Source: Vitellaria paradoxa
Taxonomy: Eukaryota; Streptophyta; Magnoliopsida; Ericales; Sapotaceae
Assembly (NCBI GenBank): GCA_019916065.1
Contig: CM034244.1
Coordinates: forward strand, 25,660,471-25,724,470
Length of the DNA: 64,000 bases
Reading direction: 5' to 3'
Positions 24,601-39,600 of the stretch are shown here, piece after piece. The translations under genes were made by a program, and so were the position numbers. Under the pieces are notes generated by a model. The model was not told the origin of the DNA. It worked only from the letters and a program-made list of their open reading frames with translations, and searched no databases. Each line of letters opens with the position of its first letter. Position 1 is the stretch's first letter.

Positions 24601-27600
24601 TGGAACATATATATTACATGTTCCAAGCTTATTACAAATGAATCTCACTTTGCGTCCCCCAACCCCCCCCCCCAAAAAAAAGGGGGGGAAGGCTTTAGCG
24701 AGTAAATCAGTCAATTAATCTTCAAACTTTACATGACTAGTTTTGATAACATTCTATAAAATCTTTTCTCTAACAAAGTGATAGTCAACTTCAATATACT
24801 TGATTCGCTTATGAAATACTAGATTAGAAGTTATGTGGACAACAGCTTGATTATCACATATAGCTCCATAGGTTATAATAGAGAAACTCCTAATTCCTTC
24901 AACATATGATGTATCCAAACCAACTCGTAACATGTATGTGCCATAGCCATATACTCTGACTATGCACTTGATTTTACTACTACTATTTGCTTTTTACTCT
25001 TTCAGGATACCAGATTGTCTCCTACAATGATACAACATTTGGTTGTTAATCGTCTGTCTGATGGCGATCCAGCCTAATCGACATCTCTGTATCCATGGAC
25101 TAGAGTGTGGTCATTATATTGATACAACAAACCATGTCTCGGTGCAATTTTAAATACCTCAAAATACAAATGATTGCATCCTAATGACTAGAACAAGGTG
25201 TATCCAAGAATTGACTCACTACATTTGTAGCAAACGAGATGTCTAGCCGTGTAACTATCAGATAATTTGACTTTCCAACTAGTCTGCGATATCGACCATG
25301 GTCATCCAATAATTAACCCTTATCTCCAAGAAGTTTAGTATTGAGATCCATTGGAGTATCAATAGGTTTAGCTCCCAACATACCTATTTCAGACAATAAA
25401 TCAAGCACATATTTCTTTTGGCAAAGAGCAATACCTTTGCGTGGTCTTGCAATTTCAATGCGTAGAAAATACTTCAATAAACCCAAATCTTTGGTATTGA
25501 ACTTAGACTGAAGGAACATTTTCAAATCATTAATACCTTCTATATCATCTCTAATTATCACAATATCATCCACATACACTAATAACCATATCATAGCCTG
25601 AGAAGAATGGCAATAGAATACTAAGTGATCAACTCTACGATGCGTCAATCCAAAATTTATCACCACATCACTAAATCTACCAAACCATGCTCGAGAGGAT
25701 TGTTTTAGGGCATACAACAATTTTTAAACTTGCATACTAATCCCGACTTCCCCTGAGCAACAAAGCCAGGAGGGTGATCTAAGAGGGTGATCCATATACA
25801 CCTCCTTAGCAAGATCACCATGAAAGAAAGCATTTTTAATGTCCATCTGATGAAGTGACCAATAAAAAATAGCAACAAGTGAAATAACGAGATGAACAGA
25901 TATAATCTTAGCCACAGGAGAGAGTTTGAAAAGTCAAGACCATAAATCTGAATGTACCCCTTGGCAACTAACCAATCTTTCAAACGATTAATAGAACCAT
26001 CAAGGTGAATTTTAACAGTGTACACCCACCGACAACCAACAACTGACTTTCCAGGAAAAAGAACTATCAAATCCCAAATATCATTAGCTCAAAAAGCAGA
26101 CATTTCATCTTTCATGGCAGAACGCCATCCAGAATGAGACAATACTTCAGTCACAGAAGTAGAAATAAAACAGTAGATAGAGAAGTAACAAAAGTATGAT
26201 AAGAGGCAAACAACCCTGTATAAGAGACAAAATTAGAAATGGGATGAGAAGTGTAAGCACATCTACCTTTTTGAAGAGCCACTGGAAGGTTGAGATCACT
26301 AAGTTCTATCTCTAGAGAAAGATCTAAAGACTAGAGAGGGGAAAATGGTGTGCCTAAAACATCGATTGAGGACCCAGTAGCTGCCAACCGTCTAGTATAA
26401 ACTTGAAAATCAGGACGATAGAGACTAAAAGGGATAATCACAAGTAGAGAAAGACTTTCATCAAGATTAGATAAGAATTGAGCATCAAAAAAGAATGGAG
26501 TAGATTAAAAAAAAATGAAAAATCAACACAGACAAAGTATTGATAAAGAGATGGACTGTAACATCAATATCCCTTCTGTAACCCAAAATAACCTAGAAAA
26601 GATGCACTTAAGGGCATGTGGGTCTAGCATGGCAATTTTACTGTCAAGTTGATGGACAAAAGAAACACACCTAAAAATGCGTGGGGAAAGAGAAAATAAT
26701 AGTTTTTATGGAAATAAGATAGAATAAGGAGAACGACCTTTTAAGGACAAAAGATGGCATTTTGTCAATTAAATAGCATGCAGTAAGAACATAATCACTC
26801 CAAAAGATCTTAGCAACTTTCATTTGGAACATCAGGCAACAAGCTATCTAAATGAGATGCAAATTCTTCCTCTCCGCAACTCAATTTTGTTGAGTGCGAG
26901 AACAAGAAAACTAATGGAACATACTAGAAGATGTCATAATATCAGTGAAAGTTTTGAAAAAATATTCCTTAGCATTATCACTATGAAAAATCTTAATAGG
27001 CACATCAAATTGAGTTTTAATTTCAGTACAAAAAGCTTGAAAGATAGAAAATAACTCAGGTTGATCTTTCATCAAATAAATCCACGTAAGTTTGGCAAAA
27101 TCATCAACAAAAGTAACAAAGTACTTAAAACCCAATTTGGAGATTTCACGACTAGGTCCCCAAACATCTGAATATACTAAATGAAAAAGACTTAATGACT
27201 TATTATTGACTCTAGTACTGAAGGAAGCACGATGATGCTTTCCCAACTGACAAGGCTCACAAACATGCAGAAAAAGTTTGTTCTTGATTTGTCTTATATC
27301 TCCGTAACAAATGAACGGATACAAATGAACGAGAAATCAACCTCGATCAATTTAATTCATGCTGCCAACTCCTTGCCACAATGGCTAATCTAAAGATTAT
27401 AATTGACTCAAACTAGAAACCATAGATTTCAACTTATCAAAAGCTAGATGACCACAACAACAATGAATTTCAGTGGGAGATGTAGCTATAGAACAAGTTG
27501 TGGATGAAGATGTAGACGGGCCAGCCAAATAGTAGAGTCCCTAAGTTTCATGCCCTCCTCCCATCTTCTTCTGCTTCTTTAAATCCTAAAAGAATGTTAC

Positions 27601-30600
27601 TAAACAATTTAGTTGCTTGATGAATTTGCTAACAGATAGGAGATTAAAAGAAAATGAAGGAGCATAGAACACAGAAGATAAATGTAAAGTAAAAGATGGA
27701 AGTTCTTTACAATATCCTTAACTGAATTAGATGAACCATTAGCTGTAGTGACATTTGGAATGGAAGAACACTAAACATCATATAGTAATAAAGAAGTGCC
27801 AGATATATGATCTGAAACACCAAAATCAAGAACCCAAGATATGTGCGAGGTGGCAGACAGACAAGCAACATGATTATCTCGATTAGCTAAAAAAGCTATG
27901 GAAAGAGATGCTTGATGAGTTGTCTAATACTGAAGAAGTTTGGCATATTCCTCTCCTGAAAGAGTCACCGATGTTGGCTTGGCAACTTCATTATCATTAA
28001 GTATATCTGGAACATTAGATGAAGCTGCATGAGCCATATGAGCTGGCTTCCCATAAAGATCCCAACAATTCTTCCTAACATGTCTAACAATATCACAATT
28101 AGTGCATTTAGGCCTAGTACTGCAACCTCTACCACCATAACCCCTACAATTGTGTCCTCCACATCCTCCACAAGTATTGCGACCATCGGACTGAGATGGG
28201 TTTTGATAACTGAGATTCTTACTATCTTGTGCGAAGGGGGTGTCTGACTACATCGCCACAATTCTCAATTTCCCTTAATGGTGTTCTTGAACGTTATTTC
28301 CTAGGAGCCAGGGCTTTTCACCAAGGTGATCCATTATCTCCATATCTCTTTCTCCTTGCCATGGAATTCTTCTCTAGGCTATTCAACAAGATGGTGGATC
28401 AAAGTGAGTTTGTTTATCACCTAAAATGTTCCAACCTTTCTATAAACCACATATGCTTTGCAGATAATTTATTTGTCCTATGTACTCCTACTAAGGCATC
28501 TTTTTTGCTCATCCACAAAGCACTTCAAGAATTCCACAAATACTCAGGGCTCCAACCAAATCGGAACAAAAGTAAAGTTTATATCTCAGGCTTGACCCAC
28601 CAAGAAAAGCTTCGGCTATGCTCTTTGTTGGGCTTCCAACTAGGTGACCTCCCCGTCAAATACTTGGGAGTACCTCTAATTTCTACCATACTTAAGTATG
28701 ATGATTGCAAGGATCTCATTGAGAAGGTAACAAGTAGAGCTAAAAGCTGGACTTCAAAGTGTTTATTGTTGATTAACTTGTATCTTGTATCTCATGGTTA
28801 TAGGAGATCAGATAATGCTGAATACTGATAAGGATAAGGACTGTTAGAATCCCAGATTTGCTGGGAATTAGTTGCTATTTTTTAGGAGTTTGTTTCACTA
28901 CTTTATGATAAAGATAAGTACGAATTTTAGGGTAGTTTTCTGTATATATACTAGGCTGTATTATACTTTAATTAAAGAATTTTTATATTAAGAACAGTTT
29001 CCTTCATGGTATCAGAGCAAGGGCTTGTTACAGAAGTCCTATCTCCTTCTGGCTGAAGTTTGTCCTCCTCAGCCCTTCCTTCCATTCTTCCCTGCTAACA
29101 TTTGTCCTCCTCAGCATCCCCTGAACTCTTTGTCTTACTTCAAAGTAACTAAGGATGAGTTCCAACAAAGAAGCTGCCACTTCCCTTGATTCTTCTCAGT
29201 CCCCACTGGCTTCGCCAACTCTCAGAGAAGGCTCAAATCTACAAATCACAAATCATAGACTGAAAGGAGGAAACTTCATTCAGTGGTCTCGATCGGTCCT
29301 ATTGGTTATTAGGGGTAAAGGGAAAATGGGCTATCTTAATGGAGACATTAAGCAGCCTAATAAGGAGGATCCTTCGCATGTGAACTGGGAGTTAACAATT
29401 CAATGGTGATGGCCTGGTTGATCAACTCCATGAAACCTCACATTAGTCGAACATACCTTTTCCTGAGAACTGCTCAAGCTATTTGGCAAGCAAGTAAATG
29501 CAAATTATTCAGATCTCAAAAATGCCTCTCATGTATTTGAGATCAAGAATAGACTCAAGGAGATAAGACAAGGCAATCTTGGAGTCACTGAGTACTACAA
29601 TGAACTGCAAGTCCTGTGGCAAGAGCTGGACATGCACTACGAAGCTGACTGGGGAGACTTAGAAGACAACATAAAGTTCAAAAAACACCTTGAAAAAGAA
29701 AGACTGCATGAATTCCTGGCAGGATTGAACCGAGACCTCGACGAAGTGCGAGGGAGGATCCTTGGTTTTAGATCTTTACCATCCATCGAGGAGGCCTTCG
29801 CTGATGTGAGAAGAGAAGAAACTAGAAGGAAAGTCATGCTTGGAGGGAATTCTATCATTCCAGCAAATGACAGATCCAGTGATACAACTCCTCTGGTTGT
29901 TAAAGACGATCAAAGGAATCAGCAGAAAGGGGACAGAGGTGGAAAACCCTAGTGCAGCCACTGCAACAAACCAGAGCACACTCGAGATACCTGCTGGGAT
30001 CTCCATGGGAAACCAGCAAATTGGAAACCTCGAGGATCAAATAAGGGGAAGAGTTTCCAAGCACAAGTGGAGGACAAGCCTGCTGAGCGTGTTAAAGAGC
30101 CAGAACAGAGTGGATTCTTCCTAAGTAAATCTCAACTGGAACAATTGCAGAATTTATTGAGCCGAGCTGCAATCAGCAACTCAAAAAATTCTGCTATGGC
30201 ATCAGGTACTGCCCTGCATACCAAGAATACATGTTCTTGGATGCTAGATTCTGGAACATCTGATCACATGACAGGTAATCTATCTCTATTCCACTCATAT
30301 ACTCCATGTCATGAAAGCTCTAAAGTTAAGGTAGCCAATGGCTCATACTCTACCATCGCTGAAAAAGGGTCTATTAGTCTCTCGAACTCTGTTACTCTTC
30401 ATTCAGTTCTATATGTTCCAAATTTGGCCTGCAATTTAATCTTAGTCAGTAAGCTAACCAGGAACTGAATTGTTGTGCTAAGTTTTGTGCTACTGGCTAT
30501 GATTTTCAGGGACTGGACTCGAGGATGATGATTAGCGATGTTAGAGTGAAAGATGGACTCTATTACCTCAAAACTAAAGAGGATTCTGCAGAAACAACCA

Positions 30601-33600
30601 TGACTGGGAATGTATCTTCTCTTAGTTCCAATAGGGATGGAATAATGTTAAGGCATTATAGGCTAGGCCATCCAAATTTCCATTACCTAAAAAGATTGTT
30701 CCCAGACTTGTTTATCAATAAAAATCCTAATTCATTCCAGTGTGAATTCTACATCCTTACTAAACACTGTCGTGCACAATTTCCACCCAAACCACACAAA
30801 CAATCTCAACCTTTTTCCTTAATCCACAGTGATATATGGGGACCTTCTCCAGTAAAAAATATTTCTGGAACTAGATTGTTTATAACCTTTATCGATGACC
30901 ACACTAGGGTCTGTTGGGTATATCTCCTTAAGGAGAAATCTGAAGCTGCCAAGGTCTTCCAGATGTTTCATTCCATGGTCTTAACTCAATTTCATACTCC
31001 TATTCAAACCTTAAGAACTGACAATGGAAGCAAATATTTCAATTCAATTCTAAGTGAGTACCTTTCTAATAATGGAATAATTCACCAAAGTTAATGCTCA
31101 GATACACCTCAGCAAAATGGTGTAGCTGAAAGGAAAAACCGACACCTAGTTGAGGTAGCTAGAGCTCTAATGTTTACCATGAATGTACCTAAGTATCTAT
31201 AGGGTGAAGCTGTCTTAACAGCCTCATATTTGATCAATAGAATGCCTTCCAAGCCTCTTAATTTTTCTGTTCCACTGAATAATCTACTTCAAGTTTACCC
31301 AGACTTTCGGTCCATTACATCGTTACCTCCAAAAATCTTTGGGTGCACAGTATTTGTCCATAATCATTCACCAAATCTTTCGAAACTTGATCCAAAAACT
31401 ACCAAATGTGTCTTTGTTGGGTATTCTCCAACTCAACGTGGTTACAAATGCTATTCTCCTCACCTTCGTCGCTTCTTTGTGTCTATGGATGTCTCATTCA
31501 TCGAATCTCAGCCCTTCTTTCCCAATACTTCTCTTCAGGGGGAGATGTTGAATAAAGATCAGCCTTAGGATACATGGGATACACCTTCACCTTCCCACAC
31601 TCAGCTCACAGAAAACCCTTAGTTCACAAAAGTCTCCAATCCTCAGTTCACAGAAGTCTTGCCTCAGCCCACAAAACATTTCCTTCCCACAGAAAATCAA
31701 ATCTCACCTTAGCCTACAGACCACCAATCCTAGCCTACATCTATAGGGCCTACCTTGGTTTCACCTGAGGAATATCTGAGAGGAGGTACATCTCAGTCAG
31801 GGGGAGGAATTATCAGAAATAACTCAGCCAAGAGGCCAACTGCAGGTCTACTTGCGACGTAATCAAAACAAACAAGGCCAATCTGACTCAACTCTTAGTT
31901 CCCAGAACAGTGAAGGAGCTACTGATCAGAATCTGCAGCAGACTATTGATCAGAACCTGCAGCAGATTGAAAACTCAGAACAGGATCTGGAATGGCCTAT
32001 TGCACTTCGGAAAGGGATCAGGACCTGCACCAAGCATCACATATCTAAGTATGTCTCCTATGCGAGGCTTTCCCCTGTATTCTATTCATTCACTACTGCC
32101 CTGTCAAACACTGTAGTCCCAAACAGCATCGAAAAAGCTTTGGTTGATCCAAACTGGAGAGCTGCAATCTAGGAAGAGATGAATGCACTGCAAAAAAATA
32201 ATACTTAGGAGATGGTGGAACTCCCTGATAGGAAAAAACAAGTCGGCTGCAAGTGTGTCTTCTCCATTAAATACAACACAGATGGGAGCATCAACAGATA
32301 TAAGGCCAGGTTAGTGGCCAAAGGTTTCACCCAAACACTTGGGATTGATTACCAAGAAACATTTGCTCCAGTAGCCAAGCTAAACACTATAAGGGTTCTA
32401 CTATCCTTGGCTGCAAATTTGGATTGGCCCCTACATCAATTAGATGTAAAAAATGCCTTCCTAAATGGAGACTTACATGAAGAAGTGTACATGACAGCAC
32501 CCCCAGGATTCAAAGGCAGCAGCAACAAGGTCTGCAAACTAAAGAAGTCTCTCTATGGACTAAAACAATCACCAAGGGAATGGTTTGAGAAATTCACTAG
32601 AGCAGTTAAGAGGAGGGACTTTACTCAAGCTCAAACAAACCATACACTGTTCTACACACACTCTCGGGAAGGCAAAATCACAGTCCTAATTGTATATGTG
32701 GATGACATTATAGTCACTGGTAGTGACCTGATGGAACTGAACTCCTTGAAGAAATATCTTGCAGGGGAATTTGAACTAAAAGACTAGGAGCATTAAGATA
32801 TTTCTTGGGAATGGAAGTTGGACGCAGCAGTGCAGGAATCTCCATCAGTCAGAAGAAGTATGTGCTGGATTTGCTTCAGGAAGTAAAATTGCTTGGCTGC
32901 AAACTAGCAGAGACTCCGATGGATCCTAATATAAAGCTAGAACTTGAAGGAAGAGAGGAGGTTAACAAGGAAGGGTACCAGAAGCTGGTGGGCAAGCTGA
33001 TTTACTTGTCCCACACTCGACCAGACATAACCTTTGCAGTGAGCATGGTAAGTCGATTCATGCACTCTCCAAAGAAGCAACATCTTGAAGCAGTGTTTAG
33101 GATCTTGAACTATTTGAAGTACACACCTGGGAAGGGGCTATTTTTCAAGAAAGGGAGCCATAAAATGGTGAAAATTTACACGGATGCTGACTGAGCAGGT
33201 TCTTCAATTGATAGGAGGTCCACCTCAGGCTACTACACCTATCTATGGGGAAATCTAGTGACTTGGAGAAGTAAAAAACAACCCGTGGTTGCAAGAAGTA
33301 GTGCAAAAGCTGAATTTAGAGCCTTTGCCCATGGAATTTGTGAAGGTATTTGGCTTGAGAGATTATTAAAGGAGTTGAAGACGCCCCCATTGTACTCCTA
33401 TGAAAGTCTACTGTGATAACAAGGCAGCCATCAACATAGCACAAAATCCAGTCCACCATGATCGTACTAAGCATGTGGAAGTTGATCGACACTTTATCAA
33501 GAAAAAACTAGACAATAAAACAATCTGCCTAGACTACATTCCTACTCGAGAATAGACAGCAGATATCTTGACGAAAGGACTACATAAACCTGGATTTGAA

Positions 33601-36600
33601 AACCTAGTAAGCTAGCTGGGAATGATTAATATATACTCCCAGCTTGAGGGGGAGTGTTGATTAACTTGTATCTTGTATCTCTCGGTTATAGGAGATCAGA
33701 TAATGCTGAATACTGATAAGGATAAGGACTGTTAGAGTCTCAGATTTGCTGGGAATTAGTTGCTGTTTTTTAGGAGTTTGTTTCACTACTTTAGGATAAA
33801 GATAAGTACAGATTTTAGGGTAGTTTTGTGTATCTATACTAGGCTGTATTATACTTTAATTAAGGAATTTTTATATTAAGAACAGTTTCCTCCATTTATC
33901 ATATGCGAGTAGGCTGGTACTTATCAAGTCTATCTTATTTAGCATTCAAGCTTATTAGAGTATCCACTTTATCATCCCGAGGAAGGTATGGGAAGCAATA
34001 GAACAAACTTTGAGAAGATTCTTGTGGTCGGGTGCCGACTTGAGGAGGTGGGGAAGCAAAGTTGCATGAAGTGATGTATGCAAGCCAAAAAATGGAGGCC
34101 TTGGTATTCGCAAACTTGATGAATGGAACAAAGCTTCAATGATGAGGCATATATGGGCCCTTTGCTCTAAAAACTTCCCTCTTTGGGTGGAATGGTGCAA
34201 ATCCTACCTACTTAAAGGCAAATGCTTTTGGGAGGTTAAAGCTCCTTCAAATTGTTCTTAGACGTGGCGTAAGCTACACAAACTAAGAGAAGAAGCAAGC
34301 CGTATTTCCAAATTCAAGGTGGGAAGAGGAGATTCTATCTTTCTTTGGTTCTCCAATTGGCATCCCATTGACCCTCCAATCCCCAAATTTGGCTCTAGAA
34401 TTGCCTATGATGCCGGGGCTATCAAAGAATGCCAAAGTCTCACAAGTGATCCAAAATGGGCAATGGAGATAGTCCATTTCAAGCCGCCGCATTTCAAGAT
34501 GGGCAATAGAGATAGCAGTGCATCCTCCTAACTACTTGCCTAATCCTCATGCTTCGAACAGATTCATTTGGACTGGTCTCAAATAATGAAGCCTTTCGAG
34601 CCACTGCAACTTGGAACTCAATCCGCGATAAAGCTCCTAAGCTAACATGGCATCATCCGCTATGGTTCTCCAACCACATCCCCAAGCATGGGTTTATCTT
34701 GTGGCTTGCAATCAAAGATAGACTCAACACAAAAGAAAGAATGCTAGCATGGGGATTGAGTGTTGACCCTAATTGTGTCTTGTGTGACAAGCACTAGAAC
34801 GTTCTTCCAATGTCCCTTCTCGGCCGAGCTAAGAGCAATTGTGCTTCGGAAATGCCTCATCACTAAAGCCAGCCAATCTTGGAGGAATGAAGTTTCTTCA
34901 ACCACTGGAAAATTTGGTGGGAAGAACTTTGCCAGCACATTACATAAGCTTGCTTAGGCCACTCTAGTCTACCATACATGGCAAGAACGAAATGCTAGAA
35001 TCTTTAAAGGATTTTCCTCATCTATTGCTGCTATTATCCAACGTATTGCCTATGAAATTAGAGTTAAGCTCTCTAAGATTCCTATCATTAAAGATGCAGA
35101 GGAGAATTCTAGTATATGTATTAATTGGGGGATTCCATTGTGATTAGCTATACAAGAGTATGCCCCTAAGACATTGTACATACCTTTCCCATTAATCCAA
35201 ATACACTTAATTACCAAAAAAAAAAAAAAGAAGAAGAAGAATAAGTCTCTGCAAATAAGGGAAGAGAAGCAAATTTCAAAATCTAGGCCAGCAAGAAATC
35301 GAAGTACAACCATCTGTTCACTACTTCTGCATTTCATTAATATATATAGGCAATGACTATAGATAATTCAATTCTTCATAAACACGCTTCAGAGAAGCAA
35401 AATATTCAGTAACTAATTTGCCAAACTGTTGTAATTGAAAAAACTCAAACAAGAGATCATACATACGAGCGAGATCATTGGAGAATAATAGACAAACATA
35501 CTCCCAAATGTTTTTACATGTATCTAGATGAGTGCACGTATCCGTAATATTAGATTCCGTAGAGTTCCGTAACAAACTAACTAGATGAGCATCCTTTTGT
35601 ACCCAAACATGAAATGTTGGATCAGATTGATTAGACCCAGACTCAGTTAAGTATTTTTGTTTGCCATACCCAGTCAATGTAATTTTAATGACCTTAGACA
35701 ATTTGACATAATTTGTTCCGTTCAATTTTCTAGTTGTTAATTGTTGAGGCACAAAAATTGAACTACTGAACATCCTTTGTTCAATAAGTGAGCTAGGAGG
35801 TGTCTTAGAAGCCATTAGAACAAGAAAGAACAGTAGTTGATCGAAAAGAAAATACAGTGAACAGAGAAACTGTTCAAGCCAGTGAACAGAGGTAGCTGAA
35901 CAAGTCGCCTGAAGGAGATGAGTAGACTAAACGAAGGTCGGAGTCCAGTGAACACTTCACGCCCTCATGCACGACTCGACTCGAAGCGCGTGAATCTCAC
36001 GCAAGGAGGATAGGGTTACGCATGACAGTGTGTGGGGAACAATCCAGCGGTGAGCTTCCTTTAACAACGGTCGCCAGCCTCCAACAACTTCATCGGTGTA
36101 TAGTTTTGGTTAAAAATAGTCGCTAAATGATGATGCCCAAGCAATTGTCAATGACGTTGATGATGATGGACCTTGTGACTTGAGCATGATTGAACATGAA
36201 TACTCACATAGCTAGGGTTTCTTGATACACACAAGAACTATAAAAAATCAACGCTCTGATACCATGTTATATAAGGAGATTTACTAAAAGGCTTGACACC
36301 CCAATTGGGTTGTCTTATGATTATATTTATACTAATGAAAGTAGAATGTACATATTACATTAGCTGAGATACACCACCCCTAGACTATATATATAAATGC
36401 ATATACACGAACGTACATTAACATATCTATATACCCGTACTAAAGTATGTCCATTATCCTGATACAACAAGCCTTCTCCATGCGGTCCCTTCAAATATCT
36501 CAAGATTTAAACAATTGCATCCTAATGACTAGTATGAGGAGATTCTAGAAATTGACGAATCACACTCATAGGAAACAAAATATCTCGTCTCATAAACAGT

Positions 36601-39600
36601 TGTTAGAAGTTGTCCCATATCAGCATATTAGAAAAGTTATTTCTCGTATATAAGAAATGGACTTCCCTCACCTCAACGCCAAAATTTTAAGATTGAGGCC
36701 CCTACTCTAATATATTGTTAGGCTTCTTAACATGGTATTAGAGTGGGTTTTCAACTGAAACTCACCATAGTCCATGATGTGCCTATATTCATGCGGGCCA
36801 GCATGAGAGAGGTTGTTAGAAATTGTCCTATATCGGCCCATTAGAAAAGTTATTCCCCCCATATAAGAAATGGACTTCCCTCACCTTAACACCTAGGTTT
36901 TAAAATTGAAGCCCCTCTTACATCTAGTCGGCTTTCTTAACAACAATCAAGTAGTATAGTTTTCCAGCCAATCTTCTGCACTGACTAGGATTCTTCAACA
37001 AGTCACCCTTATCTACCAATAGCGTCGTATTAGGATCTATTAGAGTGTCAGTAAGTGTAGAATTCGGTAATTTTGTTATTATTACATTAACTTTAATCCA
37101 GGGTACGAAGAATATATAGGAGTACAAGAATAATAATATACACACAGTCTCGAAAATTTTTCCTAAATTCTAAACTCTACCCCATTTACACAAATAACCC
37201 TATTCACATACTTTACAACACTCCCCCTTAAGATGAAGCATATATGTCTCTCATGCCCATCTTGCATACAAGTGTTAAAAACTTTATAACATTTAGGAAG
37301 AATAACCAGAAGTTGCTCACTAGACTTAATAAACGATATGCAATTTTGGCCATTCCTTTTTCTTTGATGAAGTGGCGATCAATCTCTACATGTTTTGTTC
37401 TGTCATGTTGAACTGAGTTGTGAGCAAATACTGATAGCTGCTTTATTGTCACAAAACAACATAAGAGGACTATCAATTTTAATTCCCAAATCATGAAACA
37501 CACTTTCTATCCATGGTAATACACACACACCATGAGCCATAGTTTTGGGATTTGGGAGGCTGATATAGCAAGCTATGTTAGGTGGGTAACTTGTGGTCGA
37601 GGACCACTGAATTAAAAATCAATGGGAATACATCGGAAAAATCCAACGGTCCCCGACTTCAATGTCATCGAGCTAACATAGCTCCCCCATTTCATAGTTC
37701 TATACTTAGCCTCTGCATTTGATCTTGCCAAAAGATTTATTTTTCACTTTGCCATATAATTGTAGATCTTCTATCATCCACATACCCTGCCTAATCAGCA
37801 TCTTTGTAACATTCAATCTTGAGGTTACCCTAATTTGAAAATAGTATACCTTTTCCAACAGCAGACTTTAGATACCTGAGAATAATGTAAACTAGATGTA
37901 GGATCATGCATAAACTGACTGACCATACCTATTGCATATGCGATGTTTGGTCGAGTGTGAAACAAGTATATGAGTTTTCCAACAAGCTTTTGATATCTTT
38001 CCTTATCTACCTTCTCGGCATGACCATTTTGAAGTCTATGATTAGTTTCAATTGGGAAATTTGTTGGCCTACACCCCAACATTCCAATGTGATTAAGGAG
38101 GTCTAGAACATCTTTTCTCTAGGATACAAAAATCGCACTACCTGATCTAGCCGTTTCAATACCAAGGAAGTATCGCAATTTTCCCAAATTTTTTATCTCA
38201 AATTTTATAGCAAGGTCTATCTTTAACCTAGTCATCTCTTCATTATCATCCCCTGTTAACAACACTATGCCTATTAACAACACTATGTCATCCATATATA
38301 CAATAAGAGTTGTTACCTTAGTGTTGAAATATTTAATGAACAAAATGTGATCTCCATGACTCGGAGAATAGCCAGAGGCTAACATAGCCTTACTAAATCT
38401 TTCAGAACATGCCTGGGGGGATTGCTTGAGTTCATAGAGAGCTTTCTTCAGCTTACAAACTTTCCCAGTCATGGCTTCAAAGGTGAACCCAAGGACATCC
38501 ATATACACTTCTTCTTCAAGATCTCAATGCAAAAATGCTTCTTGACATCCAATTGCTGACGATCCCTGCCAAGATTAGTTGCACAAGAAAGAAGAATGTG
38601 AATCAAATTCGTCTTTGCTATTGGAGCAAAAGTCCCTTCATAGTCAATACCATACATCTGGGTGAATTCCTTGGTCTTCAATCCAACTTTTGAATCTCTT
38701 TGTAGTGCCATCAGCTTTGCATTTGACGGTGTACCTCGACTTACATCCCACAGCTCTCTTACCTAGAGGCAGGGAGGTGAATTCCCACGTATCATTTTTC
38801 ATCAATCCTTGCATTTTCTCCATCATAACTGTCCTCCACCCAGAATTAGCCAATGCTTCCTTCCAATCCTGTGGAATACTAATAGAAGACAACAATAGAA
38901 ATTAGAAGTAGACAATGCATTATAAGAGACAAATTAAGAGATAAGGTGTTGAGTGCAGGTTCTAACACCCTTTCGAATAGCTCTGGGAATATTACTATCA
39001 TCGACAAGAGAATCAAGAGACTTACTCCGGAATCGATTCGATGAAAGAAAGGTGAAATCAAGAACTGAGACAGGGAGTTGCTCTTGGTGAGGTAGAGAGT
39101 GCATGGCAGGCTTCTTTCAACTATATTATAGTAAGTTGTCTCTTGTCAGCTACCTTTGGGTCTCATATTCACCTCTAAGGGCCATATCCTCTACCTGTTC
39201 ATTTTTATTTAGCTCATTTACCTTGTTTCCTCTTCTTAAGCCTCCAAAGTAGAGATCTATAAGGAATCAACTCCAGAATTGGTAGTACTCAACAATCCAG
39301 GATTAACCTCTACTCTAAAATTCTCCTCCTATGGAGGTTGCTGAGAGAAATATGGTTCCTTCTGACAGAAAGTCACATCCATAGTGACAAATACCTTTTA
39401 AGAGAGTGGATGATAACACTTGTAATCTTTTTGAGTAGCAAAATATCCAATAAAAATACAATTAAGAGCCCGAGCGTTAAGTTTCCCAAGGTTAGGTTGA
39501 TGATCATGAACCGATCATGAACCGAAGAAGTACAACTGAATACTTTAGAAGGAATCACATTGTGGTAAGTATTAGGAGGAGAGTCATTCAGATGACTGGG

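Larger units (their letters stand above)
28767..33894 (+). mobile_element. Ty1/copia element E, complete with perfect target duplication
   Basis: Two LTRs of exactly 240 bp (28767-29006 and 33655-33894) differ at about 12 positions by my count. They are flanked by perfect TTTAT duplications (28762-28766 and 33895-33899). The primer-binding site TGGTATCAGAGC starts at 29007. The polypurine tract CTTGAGGGGGAG abuts the 3' LTR. Gag-pol is nearly complete but carries several stops. This is the innermost and youngest large element of the nest. Confidence 0.95.
28218..35233 (+). mobile_element. L1 LINE fragment F, in Copia B gag, split by Copia E
   Basis: The plus-strand RT starts near 28225 (GCLTTSPQFSISLNG, HQGDPLSPYLFLLAMEF, a CFADN variant of FADD). 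It is cut at 28766 by Copia E and resumes at 33900. There it reads on through TLRRFLWSGADL, NGGLGIRKLDEWNK and a zf-RVT stretch (CVLCDKH), ending in poly(A) at about 35216-35229. It is 5'-truncated in RT. Its tail section resembles the L1 tail at 49708-50124. Confidence 0.87.
24431..36423 (-). mobile_element. Ty1/copia element B, inserted in Copia C RNase H
   Basis: The LTRs are at 36265-36423 (5') and 24431-24587 (3'), about 158 bp, sharing 'aaggagatttactaaa' and 'aattgggttgtcttatgatt'. A primer site (TGGTATCAGAGCG) follows the 5' LTR at about 36264-36252. The polypurine tract CTTGAGGAGGAG abuts the 3' LTR. The flanks CATCG and TATCT match at three of five bases, but the host RNase H joins across the element, which confirms the insertion. 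It is itself split by an L1 fragment carrying Copia E. Confidence 0.87.
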
